Positions 54,567 to 63,393 of a DNA stretch of 64,000 bases are shown piece by piece. The notes under the pieces are model-generated. The model did no database searches and had not been told where the DNA came from. It saw only the letters and a list, made by a program, of their open reading frames with translations. The stretch spans positions 152,431-216,430 of the forward strand of contig NZ_JACIUZ010000019.1 of the NCBI RefSeq assembly GCF_014145505.1. The letters are read 5' to 3'. The DNA comes from Limosilactobacillus fastidiosus (GTDB taxonomy: Bacteria; Bacillota; Bacilli; Lactobacillales; Lactobacillaceae). Position numbers and translations under genes: made by a program. Positions within the stretch are counted from its first letter, which is position 1, and every line of letters begins with the position of its first letter.

Positions 54567-55268
54567 TTACCATTCAAAAACAGGATGATCTTGATCAACG
54601 GTCCCACGCTTTGTTTGGCAATGGAAAATATTTTGCAGCTTTTCTTCAAGCTCTTGGGCTGCCTGATCGACTTGTTCCTGATTAAAGTCACTGAAACCAT
54701 CGATCGGGAAGAAAACAGTTTTTGTATCTGGGGTAATCATCCCAAACTTACTTTGCCGCCAGGTCCAGCGTCTAGTTCGGACTTCATGGCCAACGGCATA
54801 GACAACTTCACCCTCTTCAGGAGCTTCAATCTTGTCGCTTCCCAGGGCTTCAAAGGAATCACCAGGCTCAGCTAAGCGCATCTGAATATCGGCTTGTGCT
54901 TCATCTAAGGTATGGGTCCCCATTGGAACCGTGTATTTCATTGAAATGGCGTTATTAAGATCGACGAGAGGATTAATGTGTGGGAGATCCTTTCCTTTAG
55001 AAAGACGTTTGAAAAGCGCTTCAACTGAACATGGGTAACGGTTGGGGTTAATGCCGATCTTTCGAAACGCTTCACGGTAAGGGATTATCTGGGGATCCTG
55101 TTTTACATTCACGTCTTGGAACCGCGCCTTTGCTTGCGTCATGTTTTCGTCCAAAAGTTTCGCGACTTCAGGGTATTCTTGGTGATTATCGATGTTGTCA
55201 GCAATCACAACGCCAATGTACATATTGGGGAGTTTTTCAAAGATATCACTGGTAATTTCAAATTTCAT
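54567..55268 (-). CDS. B3/B4-domain protein (PheT-like tRNA-editing-type fold)
   Basis: 233 residues from ATG 55268 (MKFEITSDIFEKLPN), with GAAAGGAT upstream; the frame extends into the leader. LYKRL-type elements ALFKRLSKGKDLPHINPLVDLNNAISM and GTHTLDEAQADIQMRLAEPGD are the B3/B4 signature also found in the phenylalanyl-tRNA synthetase beta chain. Stand-alone versions may hydrolyse mischarged tRNAs (trans-editing) or bind amino-acid-like ligands. A two-hairpin leader precedes it, which suits amino-acid responsive control. Confidence 0.86.
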   Translation of the reverse strand: MKFEITSDIFEKLPNMYIGVVIADNIDNHQEYPEVAKLLDENMTQAKARFQDVNVKQDPQIIPYREAFRKIGINPNRYPCSVEALFKRLSKGKDLPHINPLVDLNNAISMKYTVPMGTHTLDEAQADIQMRLAEPGDSFEALGSDKIEAPEEGEVVYAVGHEVRTRRWTWRQSKFGMITPDTKTVFFPIDGFSDFNQEQVDQAAQELEEKLQNIFHCQTKRGTVDQDHPVFEW

Positions 55269-55279
55269 TGGTATCCTTC

Positions 55280-55372
55280 CTTTCAGTAAAGAAAAAGCTG
55301 GATCAGACAAAATAAATTGTCTCAATCCAGCTTTTATTTGTCGCTCGCTGTCCACTGAGCGATTATTCATAA
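55280..55372 (-). promoter_or_regulatory. Two-hairpin leader with attenuator-like terminator of the B3/B4 gene
   Basis: Minus strand: TCGCTC-AGTGGACAGC-GAGCGA forms a first stem (around 55337-55358). AAAGCTGGAT and ATCCAGCTTTTTC follow as a terminator (about 55291-55333). The gene starts about 22 bases past the T-run. CAGTGGACAGCGAG vaguely recalls a T-box core but does not match it. Confidence 0.5.
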
Positions 55373-55457
55373 TAAGTATTTTTAAAATATCATATGAAAA
55401 CAGTTAATACAATACTGATTTTAATATATTCAATTAGTGAATCGATAGTGCAAAAAA

Positions 55458-56174
55458 TTATTTTCTATCTTTCTGGTATTTTAATGCACGTTCAAGAGTT
55501 CGATCGACAATAATTGATTGGGAATCTGCAACTGGGTATTTAGTTTCTGGATCCATTTCATTAGCATATGAAAGCTCAGTACAACCAAGAATAACGATAT
55601 CACAGTGTTCTTCCTCAATCATTTTTCTTATGATCTCATGGAACTTTTCTCCATTGGAATGGCCACTCTCTTTGATATCATGATAGATTAGATCCCTAGT
55701 TAGTTCCTGAATTTCTGGGGTAGGTTTAATCTCTTCATAACCAGCATCTTTAATGTAGGAATCATAAACCCCAGCCTTGATAGTTCCATCTGAGCCTAAA
55801 ATACCGACCCGCTTTGCATCAGGGGTTAATCGTTTGATTTCGTTAACCGTTTCTTGAAGCATATTAAGAATTGGAATGTTGGTAGCTGCTTGTACTTCAG
55901 AATAAAAATAGTGAGCTGCATTACAAGTTAAAACAAAGAATTCGGGATTAAGAAGACTTTGTTGCTTGACGTCTTCAATTAAGTCCGTTGCTGGATTAGG
56001 TTTATTGGGATCAAGAATTCGACTTGTTCGATCTGGTATCGTAGCATGATTGACAACGATATAGTCTAAGTAATCTTGATCGCGGTGTGTTGGTGTTCGT
56101 TGATTAAGAATTCGGACATAACTTTCGGTGGCTAATGTCCCCATTCCACCAAGAACTGTAAAGAACTTTTTCAT
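55458..56174 (-). CDS. Aspartate/glutamate racemase family protein
   Basis: 238 residues. MKKFFTVLGGMGTLATESYVRILN is the typical opening. The two catalytic cysteines lie in VLTCNAAHYFY and VILGCTELSYA. DRTSRILDPNKPNP is the substrate loop of RacD-like enzymes. It interconverts L- and D-aspartate (or a related amino acid) for wall peptide or signalling; the second Cys context TELS fits aspartate racemase. GAAAGGG precedes the ATG. It is monocistronic. Confidence 0.93.
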   Translation of the reverse strand: MKKFFTVLGGMGTLATESYVRILNQRTPTHRDQDYLDYIVVNHATIPDRTSRILDPNKPNPATDLIEDVKQQSLLNPEFFVLTCNAAHYFYSEVQAATNIPILNMLQETVNEIKRLTPDAKRVGILGSDGTIKAGVYDSYIKDAGYEEIKPTPEIQELTRDLIYHDIKESGHSNGEKFHEIIRKMIEEEHCDIVILGCTELSYANEMDPETKYPVADSQSIIVDRTLERALKYQKDRK

Positions 56175-56294
56175 ACGGTATAACCCTTTCTATATTAATT
56201 GAATTAACATTAAAAGTTTTTATGAACAGTTTAAATATTACTTAGACAAGTGGCGTGGTGTCAATATAGAAGCAAAACTGAAGAAGTTTTTAAG

Positions 56295-56681
56295 TTACTT
56301 AATTGCGTGAACCTTAACGCCTAAGTCAGTAGCCAGTTTATCTGCAAGGATTACTGCTTGGTTATGTTCTTCGTCTTTGGCCCCGTAAAGGAGGATCACG
56401 TTTTGTGACTGTAACTCTTCCTGAACAATTGCCCGGAGAGTGTTGTAGTAAGAAGGGGTAGCCGCAATTTCACTGAGATAGCGTTCCTTAAATTCTGGGA
56501 AACGAGCAACATCGTGACCATACCATTTTCGAAGATCGTTGCTTGGGGCAACTTCCTTCATCCAGCGGTCCAGATGAGCCTTTTCTTTTGAAATTCCACG
56601 GGGCCAGATCCGATCGATAAGAATTCGATAACCATCTAGGTCTGCAGGCTTTGTATAAATTCTTTCTAACTTTAGTTCCAT
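56295..56681 (-). CDS. DUF488 family protein (YeaO-like)
   Basis: 128 residues. LERIYTKPADLDGYRILIDRIWPRGISKEKAHLDRWMKEVAPS is the DUF488 signature, with DLRKWYGHDVARFPEFKERYL and YGAKDEEHNQAVIL following. The function is unknown. It stands next to and divergent from the 3-methyladenine glycosylase gene, which hints at a stress role but does not show one. GGGGG lies before the ATG. Confidence 0.92.
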   Translation of the reverse strand: MELKLERIYTKPADLDGYRILIDRIWPRGISKEKAHLDRWMKEVAPSNDLRKWYGHDVARFPEFKERYLSEIAATPSYYNTLRAIVQEELQSQNVILLYGAKDEEHNQAVILADKLATDLGVKVHAIK

Positions 56682-56745
56682 TTTAGTGAATCCCCCTTAA
56701 ATTAGTGATACTTTTAGAATAGTACAAGTTGAGGAGGAATCAAGG

Positions 56746-57381
56746 ATGTTAACAAAATATCAGCAGTTTTTTACTGGTCGACCAACTGAGGAAATCGCCC
56801 AATCGTTACTAGGAAAGCAGATCGTTTATACCAATTCTGACGGGACGAAGACTGGTGGGCTGATTGTTGAAACCGAGGCCTATCTTGGTGAAAATGATTC
56901 CGCTTCACATGCATTTAACGGACGCCGGACAAATTATTCCGAATCACTATATGGTAACCCGGGAAATATTTATATTTACCAAATCCGTGGGCACTATTGC
57001 TTTGATGTGGTTGTCCAAGATGCGGAAGAGCCACAGGGAGTGCTTATTCGGGGATTGGAGCCAACTGTTAACCAGGAACAGATGGCAACTAACCGGGGAA
57101 TGAATAGTTTTAATGTTAGCAATGGTCCGGCTAAACTAGTTCAAGCATTAGGAATTCATTCTCGAGAACTTGACGGAAAGCCACTAGAAACAAGCCCACT
57201 GACAATTGATATTACATCTGGTAAGAAACCGCGAGAAATCGTTACGGGAAGCCGGATTGGAGTGAACTTAAAGGGTAAAGATGGACGAAAACCATACCGC
57301 TTCTATGTCAAAGGAAACCCCTATGTTTCCGGGCTACGCAAACGAGAAATGAACCTAGAAGACTATGGATGGGAGGGATAA
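56746..57381 (+). CDS. mpg: DNA-3-methyladenine glycosylase (AAG/MPG type)
   Basis: 211 residues. Excises alkylated purines such as 3-methyladenine in base excision repair. Family marks: LLGKQIVYTNSDGTKTGGLIVETEAYLGENDSASHAFNGR (catalytic Glu in VETEAY; described by its ends), GNIYIYQIRGHYCFDVV, PQGVLIRGLEP, and NGPAKLVQALGI. GAGGAGG precedes the ATG. The stop codon is two bases from the TTG start of the ATPase gene, so the glycosylase heads a four-gene operon. Confidence 0.95.
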   Translation: MLTKYQQFFTGRPTEEIAQSLLGKQIVYTNSDGTKTGGLIVETEAYLGENDSASHAFNGRRTNYSESLYGNPGNIYIYQIRGHYCFDVVVQDAEEPQGVLIRGLEPTVNQEQMATNRGMNSFNVSNGPAKLVQALGIHSRELDGKPLETSPLTIDITSGKKPREIVTGSRIGVNLKGKDGRKPYRFYVKGNPYVSGLRKREMNLEDYGWEG

Positions 57382-57383
57382 CT

Positions 57384-58559
57384 TTGGCCCTGACATATCA
57401 ACAGCTCCTGATTACGGTCCCTTTAGTTTTGCGTGCCGGCAATGTTCCTAGCATTGTTGGGGAAGCTGGATTAGGGAAGACCGCCCTAGTTGAAGAAGTT
57501 GCGAAGAAAATGAATGCAAAGTTGTTTACGACGGTGGTGAGCCTAAGTGAAAAGGGAGATCTTGCAATTCCAGTTCCACCATTAACTAGCGATTCATTTG
57601 TTGAAACCAAAAATCATGGACGCTTGGCAAATGTTCAGTTCGGGTATTCTGAAACACTAATTTCAATCATTCGCTATTCTGAAGAGAATCCCCAAAAGAA
57701 AATCATTTGGTTCCTTGACGAGTTTAACCGTGGTCCCCAGGCCGTTCAAAGCGAATTAATGAACCTGGTCCTCCAACGGCAAATTAACAGTTTGCGTCTT
57801 CCGGAGACAGTTAAGATCGTGATTGCCGAAAATCCGGACAATACCATGGAGGGCTTCGAAAATAGTGAATACGCAGTTTCAACGGGTGATGCTGCAATCA
57901 AGGACCGGACAGTTCGGCTAGTAATGACTAGTTCAACTAGTGAATGGTTGGCCTGGGCCAAAAAGCCACTAAGGCAGGGAGGTCGCTCAAACATTAACCC
58001 ATTAGTAATTGACTACCTAACCCGCTACCCAAGTCGGTTAATTCAGTCGCACCAATTTAATCTTGATCTGAATCCAACACCGCGAGCTTGGGAACGGGTT
58101 TCAAAGGACCTTGACCAATTACAGGAATTTCCTAGGGAGGTCCAGGAACAGTTAGCTCCTGATCTATTTAGTGGAGATTTAGGGACGGAAATTGGCGTTT
58201 CGTTCGCTGAATTCGTCCAGGCACATGGGATTCGTCTGCAAGTAAATGACATGATCGGACGGATAGATCTGGAAGAGGAATTTCAACAACTTGAGGAAGC
58301 AGATAAACTATCACTTTTACGTGAATGGCTTGAAAAATATCCAGAGACATTAGCCAAGAATGATGGAGCCACGAATTTTAGCGCCTACTTAGCGGATATT
58401 AGTCCAGATGGCCAGTATGCCCTTGTACGGCAAGTTGGCGAGAATGATGAATTGCTGAATAAGATGTACAGTGCTGCTAAAGAGAATCCTACGGGAGCGG
58501 TTGCTGAACTATATGAAACGAGTGCCCAAATAGCAACGTATGGAGATAAGGACGAATGA
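57384..58559 (+). CDS. MoxR-type AAA ATPase
   Basis: About 391 residues from TTG 57384, with GGGAGGG six bases upstream; ATG 57369 overlaps the glycosylase and lacks a site. Walker A is GEAGLGKTA, Walker B is IIWFLDEFNR, with sensor-like VIAENPDN. AAA_5/MoxR ATPases act as chaperones that fit cofactors or activate a VWA partner. The VWA-type gene follows with a four-base overlap (ATGA), giving the standard MoxR-VWA pair. Confidence 0.9.
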   Translation: MALTYQQLLITVPLVLRAGNVPSIVGEAGLGKTALVEEVAKKMNAKLFTTVVSLSEKGDLAIPVPPLTSDSFVETKNHGRLANVQFGYSETLISIIRYSEENPQKKIIWFLDEFNRGPQAVQSELMNLVLQRQINSLRLPETVKIVIAENPDNTMEGFENSEYAVSTGDAAIKDRTVRLVMTSSTSEWLAWAKKPLRQGGRSNINPLVIDYLTRYPSRLIQSHQFNLDLNPTPRAWERVSKDLDQLQEFPREVQEQLAPDLFSGDLGTEIGVSFAEFVQAHGIRLQVNDMIGRIDLEEEFQQLEEADKLSLLREWLEKYPETLAKNDGATNFSAYLADISPDGQYALVRQVGENDELLNKMYSAAKENPTGAVAELYETSAQIATYGDKDE

Positions 58560-59860
58560 ACCAGTTAGTAAAAATGCTGGAACAATTAGAGAAAAATCCG
58601 CAAGATAGCGAACTAGCTCAGCGTGTTTTGAACCAGGCAGTCATCCAGGTTTTACAAAGTCAGCGAATTTTAGGAGAAGTGCTTCTTCAGCTTCCCCGGC
58701 AGATTGTTCAGTATCGGGATCAGGACGCAATCCTTGGCTTGTTTTGGCATAATGATCGAATTGAGTTAAGGGTTGTTCCAGAGAAGATTGCTAGTTTAAG
58801 GAGCGATGAGTTAGTCGTCTTGCTGGAGCACGAAGCACTTCATCTCTTATGGGAGCACCCGTTGCGTTATGCAGATTCACCAACACCCGAATTGGTTCGA
58901 TTGGCGACTGATATTGCAGTTAACCAGTATTTGCCAGAAGTTCCACGGGAAACAATGACTTTGGGTAAACTGCAGCGTTGCCTTCAGCAACAAGTTCCCC
59001 CGTACCAAGACTCAAGCGTTTATCTGCAACTCTTACGAAGTCTAGCGGAAAAGGATAAGAGAAAATTATTAGGCAGGAGAGCGGGAGATAATCAACAGAC
59101 ACAAAAAAGTAAGCCAACGAAACTGGTTCAAGAAACGCACCGGGGATGGCAACTGAGTAACAATCAGATTATGGCAGGTAGCCAGCAAACTCGAATAGCT
59201 CAATTAAAGAAGATCCTGCACCAAGCCTGGCTTAATACTCCCAAGAAGGATCGGGGCTTACTTCCTGGTGATCTAATTGCCCGATTAACCGCCACCAACT
59301 CGGCTCAAGCGGCCCTTAACTGGCGAAGGTTAGTGAGTAGACAATTAGGAGTAATGGCAGCGGGAAAAGAGGAGGCAGCATATCGTTTCAATCGGCGCCA
59401 GCCTTGGCGAATGGAGCTTCCCGGGACTGTTAGCCGATTAGTACCGCGAATATTGGCCTTTATTGATAATTCGGGATCGATAACCGATGAAGAACTAACC
59501 GTGGCATTGAACCAAGTTAGCTATTTAGCAAGTAATGCTCGCCTTCCCTTAGAAGTTTACCCGTTTGATGCCCGAATTCATTCTGAACAGCGACAGAAAA
59601 TTGCGAATGGAAGACGGGTTAAGTTTCAACGAATTGGCGGAGGCGGAACAAGTTTCCAGTGTATTTTTGACTTTCTTCACGCGCAAAATGTAAACCCTAC
59701 TAATTCATTAGTTTTAATTATGACTGATGGCTGGGGTGAGGAGAGTGTTAATACGTATAATTTTCGACATGTTGATTGGCTGTTAACAGGAGCGACAACA
59801 GATTTATCTATTCACCATCCAGTCGGTCGTATTTTTAGTTTAAAGAAGGGAACAGAATGA
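58556..59860 (+). CDS. VWA-like / DUF2201 metallopeptidase-domain protein
   Basis: 434 residues with two recognisable parts. The N-terminal half holds a zincin-like HExxH: LLEHEALHLLWEH (H92-E93, H96). The C-terminal part is a von Willebrand A domain with MIDAS D304-N-S-G-S308 (AFIDNSGSI) and a second acid at MTDGWGEE. This is the DUF2201 layout. The linker of about 130 residues is basic and variable. Partner of the preceding MoxR ATPase by four-base overlap; peptidase activity is a prediction from the motif. Confidence 0.9.
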   Translation: MNQLVKMLEQLEKNPQDSELAQRVLNQAVIQVLQSQRILGEVLLQLPRQIVQYRDQDAILGLFWHNDRIELRVVPEKIASLRSDELVVLLEHEALHLLWEHPLRYADSPTPELVRLATDIAVNQYLPEVPRETMTLGKLQRCLQQQVPPYQDSSVYLQLLRSLAEKDKRKLLGRRAGDNQQTQKSKPTKLVQETHRGWQLSNNQIMAGSQQTRIAQLKKILHQAWLNTPKKDRGLLPGDLIARLTATNSAQAALNWRRLVSRQLGVMAAGKEEAAYRFNRRQPWRMELPGTVSRLVPRILAFIDNSGSITDEELTVALNQVSYLASNARLPLEVYPFDARIHSEQRQKIANGRRVKFQRIGGGGTSFQCIFDFLHAQNVNPTNSLVLIMTDGWGEESVNTYNFRHVDWLLTGATTDLSIHHPVGRIFSLKKGTE

Positions 59861-60150
59861 CCGAATTATTAAAACCAACAGTAATGAAACAAATTTTAAC
59901 TCATTCAAAAGAGTATCAACGTGCATTAAAACTCCTCAATGTTGATTGGAATTTAGGTAACCAGATGCTTTTTCGGGACCGGGTTACTGGGGCAGATGTA
60001 ACGTTAGCTCGTCAACTACAACAACACCACCTGATAGTTGGCAATGTTAATCTTGATGATTATCAGGCAGTTGGACAGTTACTGAGCCAGCATTCTCAAT
60101 GGTTCAGTGCTGCTGCACGACACGAACTCTTGAAGCCGTTTAATGGTTAG
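59857..60150 (+). CDS. Hypothetical protein of the MoxR-VWA operon
   Basis: 97 residues, start overlapping the VWA gene's stop by four bases (ATGA). It is soluble and helical, TELLKPTVMKQILTHSKEYQ at the start and YQAVGQLLSQHSQWFSAAARHELL near the end. There is no known domain. The overlap shows it is translated with the MoxR-VWA pair and is probably an accessory or substrate. No terminator is visible before pepO. Confidence 0.75.
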   Translation: MTELLKPTVMKQILTHSKEYQRALKLLNVDWNLGNQMLFRDRVTGADVTLARQLQQHHLIVGNVNLDDYQAVGQLLSQHSQWFSAAARHELLKPFNG

Positions 60151-60204
60151 TACCTAATTAAAAATAGTATAATGAAATTATGATTAATAAGGAGGATGAA
60201 GAGC

Positions 60205-62109
60205 GTGACAGTGAACGAACAAGAAATAAAAAAAGACCTGTACGATGCGGTTAATGGGGAATGGCTAAAGACTGCTAAAATTCCTGATGATAAACCGGCT
60301 ACTGGTGGCTTTAACGATTTGGTAGATGAAATCGATAAGCAGCTGATGGATGATCTCGATGCTTACGCGGAAGGCAAGGAGAAGAGTGACGATCCACGGT
60401 TCAATGAAATGGTAAAGTTGTACCGAATTGCGAAGAAGTTTGACTTCCGGAAAAAGGTTGGCCCACGACCACTAAAGCGGCTGCTGACCGGTGTTGAAAA
60501 ATTAAAGTCATACGATGAGTACCAGGGGCAATGGCGGAACTGGATTATGGCGGGGATGCCATCGCCAGTCGCTTTTGACATTGATGCTGATATGAAGAAT
60601 GCAACTGTTTATGCGCTCTTTGCTGCGGCACCATCCCTAATTCTTCCAGATAAGAGTTACTATGAGGAAGAGAAGAAGGAACAACACGATCAGCTTCTAG
60701 AATTGTGGTCCTCAATGGTTGCTGCATTAATGGATAAGCTTGGCTACGATAAAGATGAAGCCGCAAAGCATATTGAAAACGCCAAAAAGTTTGATGCCCT
60801 TCTTGCACCGAACGTCAAAAGTGCGGAAGAAGCAGCTGACTACAGTAAAATGTACAACCCACAAACTGTGGATGAACTAGCTAGTTCAACGGATCAACTT
60901 GATTTGGCTGATGTGATTAAGCGGTTAGTGGGAACAACCCCTGAAAAGGTAATTGTTACTGAGCCGGAATATTTTAAGGCTTTAGACGGGATTTTGAAAG
61001 ATCACTTTGAATTATTTAAGAGCTGGGCACTAATTAATGTTATTCGGGCTAATGCAAGCTACCTTGATGATGAGATGCGTGAAATTAACGGTCGTTACAG
61101 TCGTGCCCTTTCTGGTAGTAAGAAGCCGGTTAACCAACGAAAGTTTGCTTATTACCTTGCCCGGGACGTCTTTAGTCAAGTAATGGGTGACTACTACGGA
61201 AAGAAGTACTTTGGCCCACAAGCTAAGGATGATGTTCACCACATGGTTGAACAGATGATTAAAGTTTACAAGGACCGTTTAGCTAACAATGACTGGTTGA
61301 GTAAAGCGACCCGCGATAAGGCAATCCTAAAGTTAGATAAGCTTGGTATTCAAGTTGGTTATCCTGATAAGATTCCGGCACTTTACGATAAGATCAAGAT
61401 TGATGAAGGTGAATCACTAATTGCTAACTTGAATCAAGCTAACATTGTGGCTAATCGTGAAATGTTTGGCCGGTGGAATAAGCCTGTTGACCGGATGCGT
61501 TGGGAAATGAGTGCGGCAACCGTGAATGCTTATTACCATCCATTTAAGAATATTATCGTTTTCCCAGCCGCAATTTTGCAGGCGCCATTTTACTCATTGA
61601 AACAAAGTAGTAGTGAAAACTATGGAGGGATTGGAGCCGTAATTGCTCACGAAATCTCTCATGCCTTTGATAACAACGGTGCCTTGTTCGATGAACTGGG
61701 GAATTTAAATAACTGGTGGACTGATGAAGATTCTGCTCACTTCAAGCAATTGGCTCAAAAGATGATTAAAGAATTTGACGGAATCGAGTTCGCTGGTCAA
61801 AAGGTCAACGGCAAGCTAACTGTTTCCGAAAATATTGCTGATGCTGGTGGCCTGAGTTGTGCTCTTGAAGCCGCTAAGCAAGAAGATGACTTTAATGCTA
61901 AGGAATTCTTTATCAACTGGGCAACTATTTGGCGGATGAAAGCTACAAAGCAGTATGAACAACTATTGCTTTCCATTGATGTTCACGCTCCACAAAAGCT
62001 TCGTGCCAACATCCAAGCCGAAAACCTTGATGATTTCTATACCGCCTTTAACATCCAATCCGGTGATCCCATGTTTAAGAAGCCTGAGGATAGGGTGAAT
62101 ATATGGTAA
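60205..62109 (+). CDS. pepO: M13-family (neprilysin-like) metallo-endopeptidase
   Basis: 634 residues from GTG 60205, eight to nine bases after AAGGAGG; an ATG three codons upstream touches that site. The zinc site is VIAHEISHAFDNNGA (H482, E483, H486) with the third ligand E542 in ENIADAGG; the substrate motif NAYYHPFKN is also present. It ends in the conserved C-terminal Trp (VNIW). No signal peptide, so it is a cytoplasmic oligopeptidase like lactococcal PepO. A TATAAT stands just before the gene. The stop codon lies in the left arm of an inverted repeat. Confidence 0.95.
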   Translation: MTVNEQEIKKDLYDAVNGEWLKTAKIPDDKPATGGFNDLVDEIDKQLMDDLDAYAEGKEKSDDPRFNEMVKLYRIAKKFDFRKKVGPRPLKRLLTGVEKLKSYDEYQGQWRNWIMAGMPSPVAFDIDADMKNATVYALFAAAPSLILPDKSYYEEEKKEQHDQLLELWSSMVAALMDKLGYDKDEAAKHIENAKKFDALLAPNVKSAEEAADYSKMYNPQTVDELASSTDQLDLADVIKRLVGTTPEKVIVTEPEYFKALDGILKDHFELFKSWALINVIRANASYLDDEMREINGRYSRALSGSKKPVNQRKFAYYLARDVFSQVMGDYYGKKYFGPQAKDDVHHMVEQMIKVYKDRLANNDWLSKATRDKAILKLDKLGIQVGYPDKIPALYDKIKIDEGESLIANLNQANIVANREMFGRWNKPVDRMRWEMSAATVNAYYHPFKNIIVFPAAILQAPFYSLKQSSSENYGGIGAVIAHEISHAFDNNGALFDELGNLNNWWTDEDSAHFKQLAQKMIKEFDGIEFAGQKVNGKLTVSENIADAGGLSCALEAAKQEDDFNAKEFFINWATIWRMKATKQYEQLLLSIDVHAPQKLRANIQAENLDDFYTAFNIQSGDPMFKKPEDRVNIW

Positions 62110-62229
62110 GGAGAGTGCGAAGCCGTAAAAAAACTCCCTCGAGCTAACGATTTCGACTGTGTTGTCTAGGAATCACTAGCTCAAGCAAGTCCTTGGCGAG
62201 CACGTTTTGACTGTGTCGCCTTACCCATA
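62102..62229. repeat. Structured intergenic element after pepO
   Basis: TATGGTAAGG (62102-62111) is matched at 62219-62229 by CCTTACCCATA (one bulge), closing about 128 bases. Inside, GAGCTA and TAGCTC, and two GACTGTGT copies (62154, 62209) give more pairing and repetition. It has no open frame. It looks like a REP/MITE-sized element or a folded RNA, without transposase. Confidence 0.5.
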
Positions 62230-62247
62230 CCTAATTTAAAACAGACA

Positions 62248-62292
62248 CAAACACCGCTTGTCTCATCATCTAAGATAAGTGGTGTTTTTGAT
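62248..62292 (+). terminator. Terminator downstream of pepO
   Basis: AAACACC...CTT pairs with AAG...GGTGTTT around a TCATCATC loop, then TTTG. It follows the structured element. Confidence 0.75.
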
Positions 62293-62619
62293 CGCAATGA
62301 TCCCTTAGCGTAACAATTACTGGGAGTATCTAGATTTTAGTATCAAGAATTATTTCCCGGGAAATTAATTTAATATTAGTGAAGGAATAACGGAACTTAA
62401 CAAAATGATTGATAATTACCGCCAAGAACCATCCCTGATTCCCTAATAATGAGGAAAATTAGTGTAATGATCATTTTCACTATCATTAACTTGCTCGTTT
62501 ACATTTTATTCATAATTTCAGGAGCAGAAAAGGAATATTTTTAACGCTTTAGGATTTATTTATAAGCACTGAGGTTATTTTGCGGGAGTTAGAAGAGTGA
62601 CGTTTACTTTCAATTTGCC
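62293..62619. other. Gene-free stretch
   Basis: About 330 bases with no plausible gene. TTTCCCGGGAAA (62349-62360) is an isolated palindrome; the rest is AT-rich with many stops in all frames. Confidence 0.5.
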
Positions 62620-62647
62620 TTATAATTACAAAAGATAGTAATTATAA
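62620..62647 (+). promoter_or_regulatory. Inverted repeat over the promoter of the macrodomain gene
   Basis: TTATAATTAC (62620-62629) and GTAATTATAA (62638-62647) form 10-base arms that contain the TATAAT -10 and reach the ribosome site. It can act as an operator, or as a hairpin in the mRNA 5-prime end. Confidence 0.5.
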
Positions 62648-62659
62648 GGAGGGAAATAG

Positions 62660-63169
62660 ATGAACCGGCTTAAAGCAATTCAAGGTGATATTACTAAAGT
62701 CCACGTTGATGCAATCGTTAATGCTGCTAACACAACGTTACTTGGTGGTGGCGGCGTTGATGGTGCAATCCATCGAGCAGCGGGCTCAGGATTGTACGCT
62801 GCTTGTTTGAAATTTCATGGTTGCCCAACTGGTGAAGCGCGAATTACCCATGGCTTTCGCTTGCCTGCAGAGTACGTTATTCACACTCCTGGGCCAATTT
62901 GGCGAGATGGCAATCATGGTGAAGATGAGCTGTTAGCTAATTCTTACCGGAATAGCCTTAAATTAGCTGAAGAAAATAATTGTCATACCATCGCTTTTCC
63001 TTCAATTAGTACTGGAGTATACGCATTTCCATTGGAGCGAGCTGCGCACATTGCGGTTACGACAATCCATAATTTTTTGAGGGATAGTCAAGTTATTGAT
63101 GAAGTTAAAATAGTATGCTTTGATCCGGTGACACTTGCAAGTTATCAAAGGGAAATTGAAAAGCTCTAG
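62660..63169 (+). CDS. Macrodomain (ADP-ribose-binding) protein, O-acetyl-ADP-ribose deacetylase type
   Basis: 169 residues. The signature IQGDITKVHVDAIVNAANTTLLGGGGVDGAIHRAAG is complete (residues about 8-43), as is the FPSISTGVYAFP loop. Such proteins hydrolyse O-acetyl-ADP-ribose or remove ADP-ribose from proteins or DNA. GGAGGG precedes the ATG. The gene is alone, with no SirTM, lipoate or DarT partner nearby, so a MacroD-type housekeeping role is most likely. Confidence 0.94.
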   Translation: MNRLKAIQGDITKVHVDAIVNAANTTLLGGGGVDGAIHRAAGSGLYAACLKFHGCPTGEARITHGFRLPAEYVIHTPGPIWRDGNHGEDELLANSYRNSLKLAEENNCHTIAFPSISTGVYAFPLERAAHIAVTTIHNFLRDSQVIDEVKIVCFDPVTLASYQREIEKL

Positions 63170-63186
63170 TTAAATAATAAGTAAAT

Positions 63187-63227
63187 TAAAGGTCCAAAGT
63201 TCAAAGATTGAGCTTTGGACCTTATTA
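63187..63227 (+). terminator. Terminator after the macrodomain gene
   Basis: AAGGTCCAAAG (63189-63199) pairs with CTTTGGACCTT (63213-63223), then ATTATT. Confidence 0.75.
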
Positions 63228-63326
63228 TTAATGCCTTTAGGCCTAGTTGAGCATGCGAACGGAGTGAGTATGCGAAACAAAAAACCACCTGCTTTGCGGG
63301 TGGGGGATAAGATTATATAAATAAAG

Positions 63327-63384
63327 ACCTCTTTTGCCTTAAGATGTAGGTGTTCAAGCCAAAATCAAATAAGGGAAAAGAGGT
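63327..63384 (+). promoter_or_regulatory. 5-prime hairpin hiding the tnpA ribosome site
   Basis: ACCTCTTTTGCCTTA (63327-63341) and TAAGGGAAAAGAGGT (63370-63384) pair at 14 of 15 positions. The second arm contains AGAGG, the only ribosome site for the ATG at 63394. IS200 elements are known to hold tnpA silent this way. Confidence 0.7.
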
Positions 63385-63393
63385 TTAATTAAT

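Noticed and set aside
55337..55358. A true T-box core in the B3/B4 leader
   Set aside because: CAGTGGACAGCGAG departs at several conserved positions and there is no room for stem I.
62660..63169. Macrodomain as DarG antitoxin of a DarT-DarG pair
   Set aside because: No DarT-like gene is adjacent, and the protein is a single short macrodomain.
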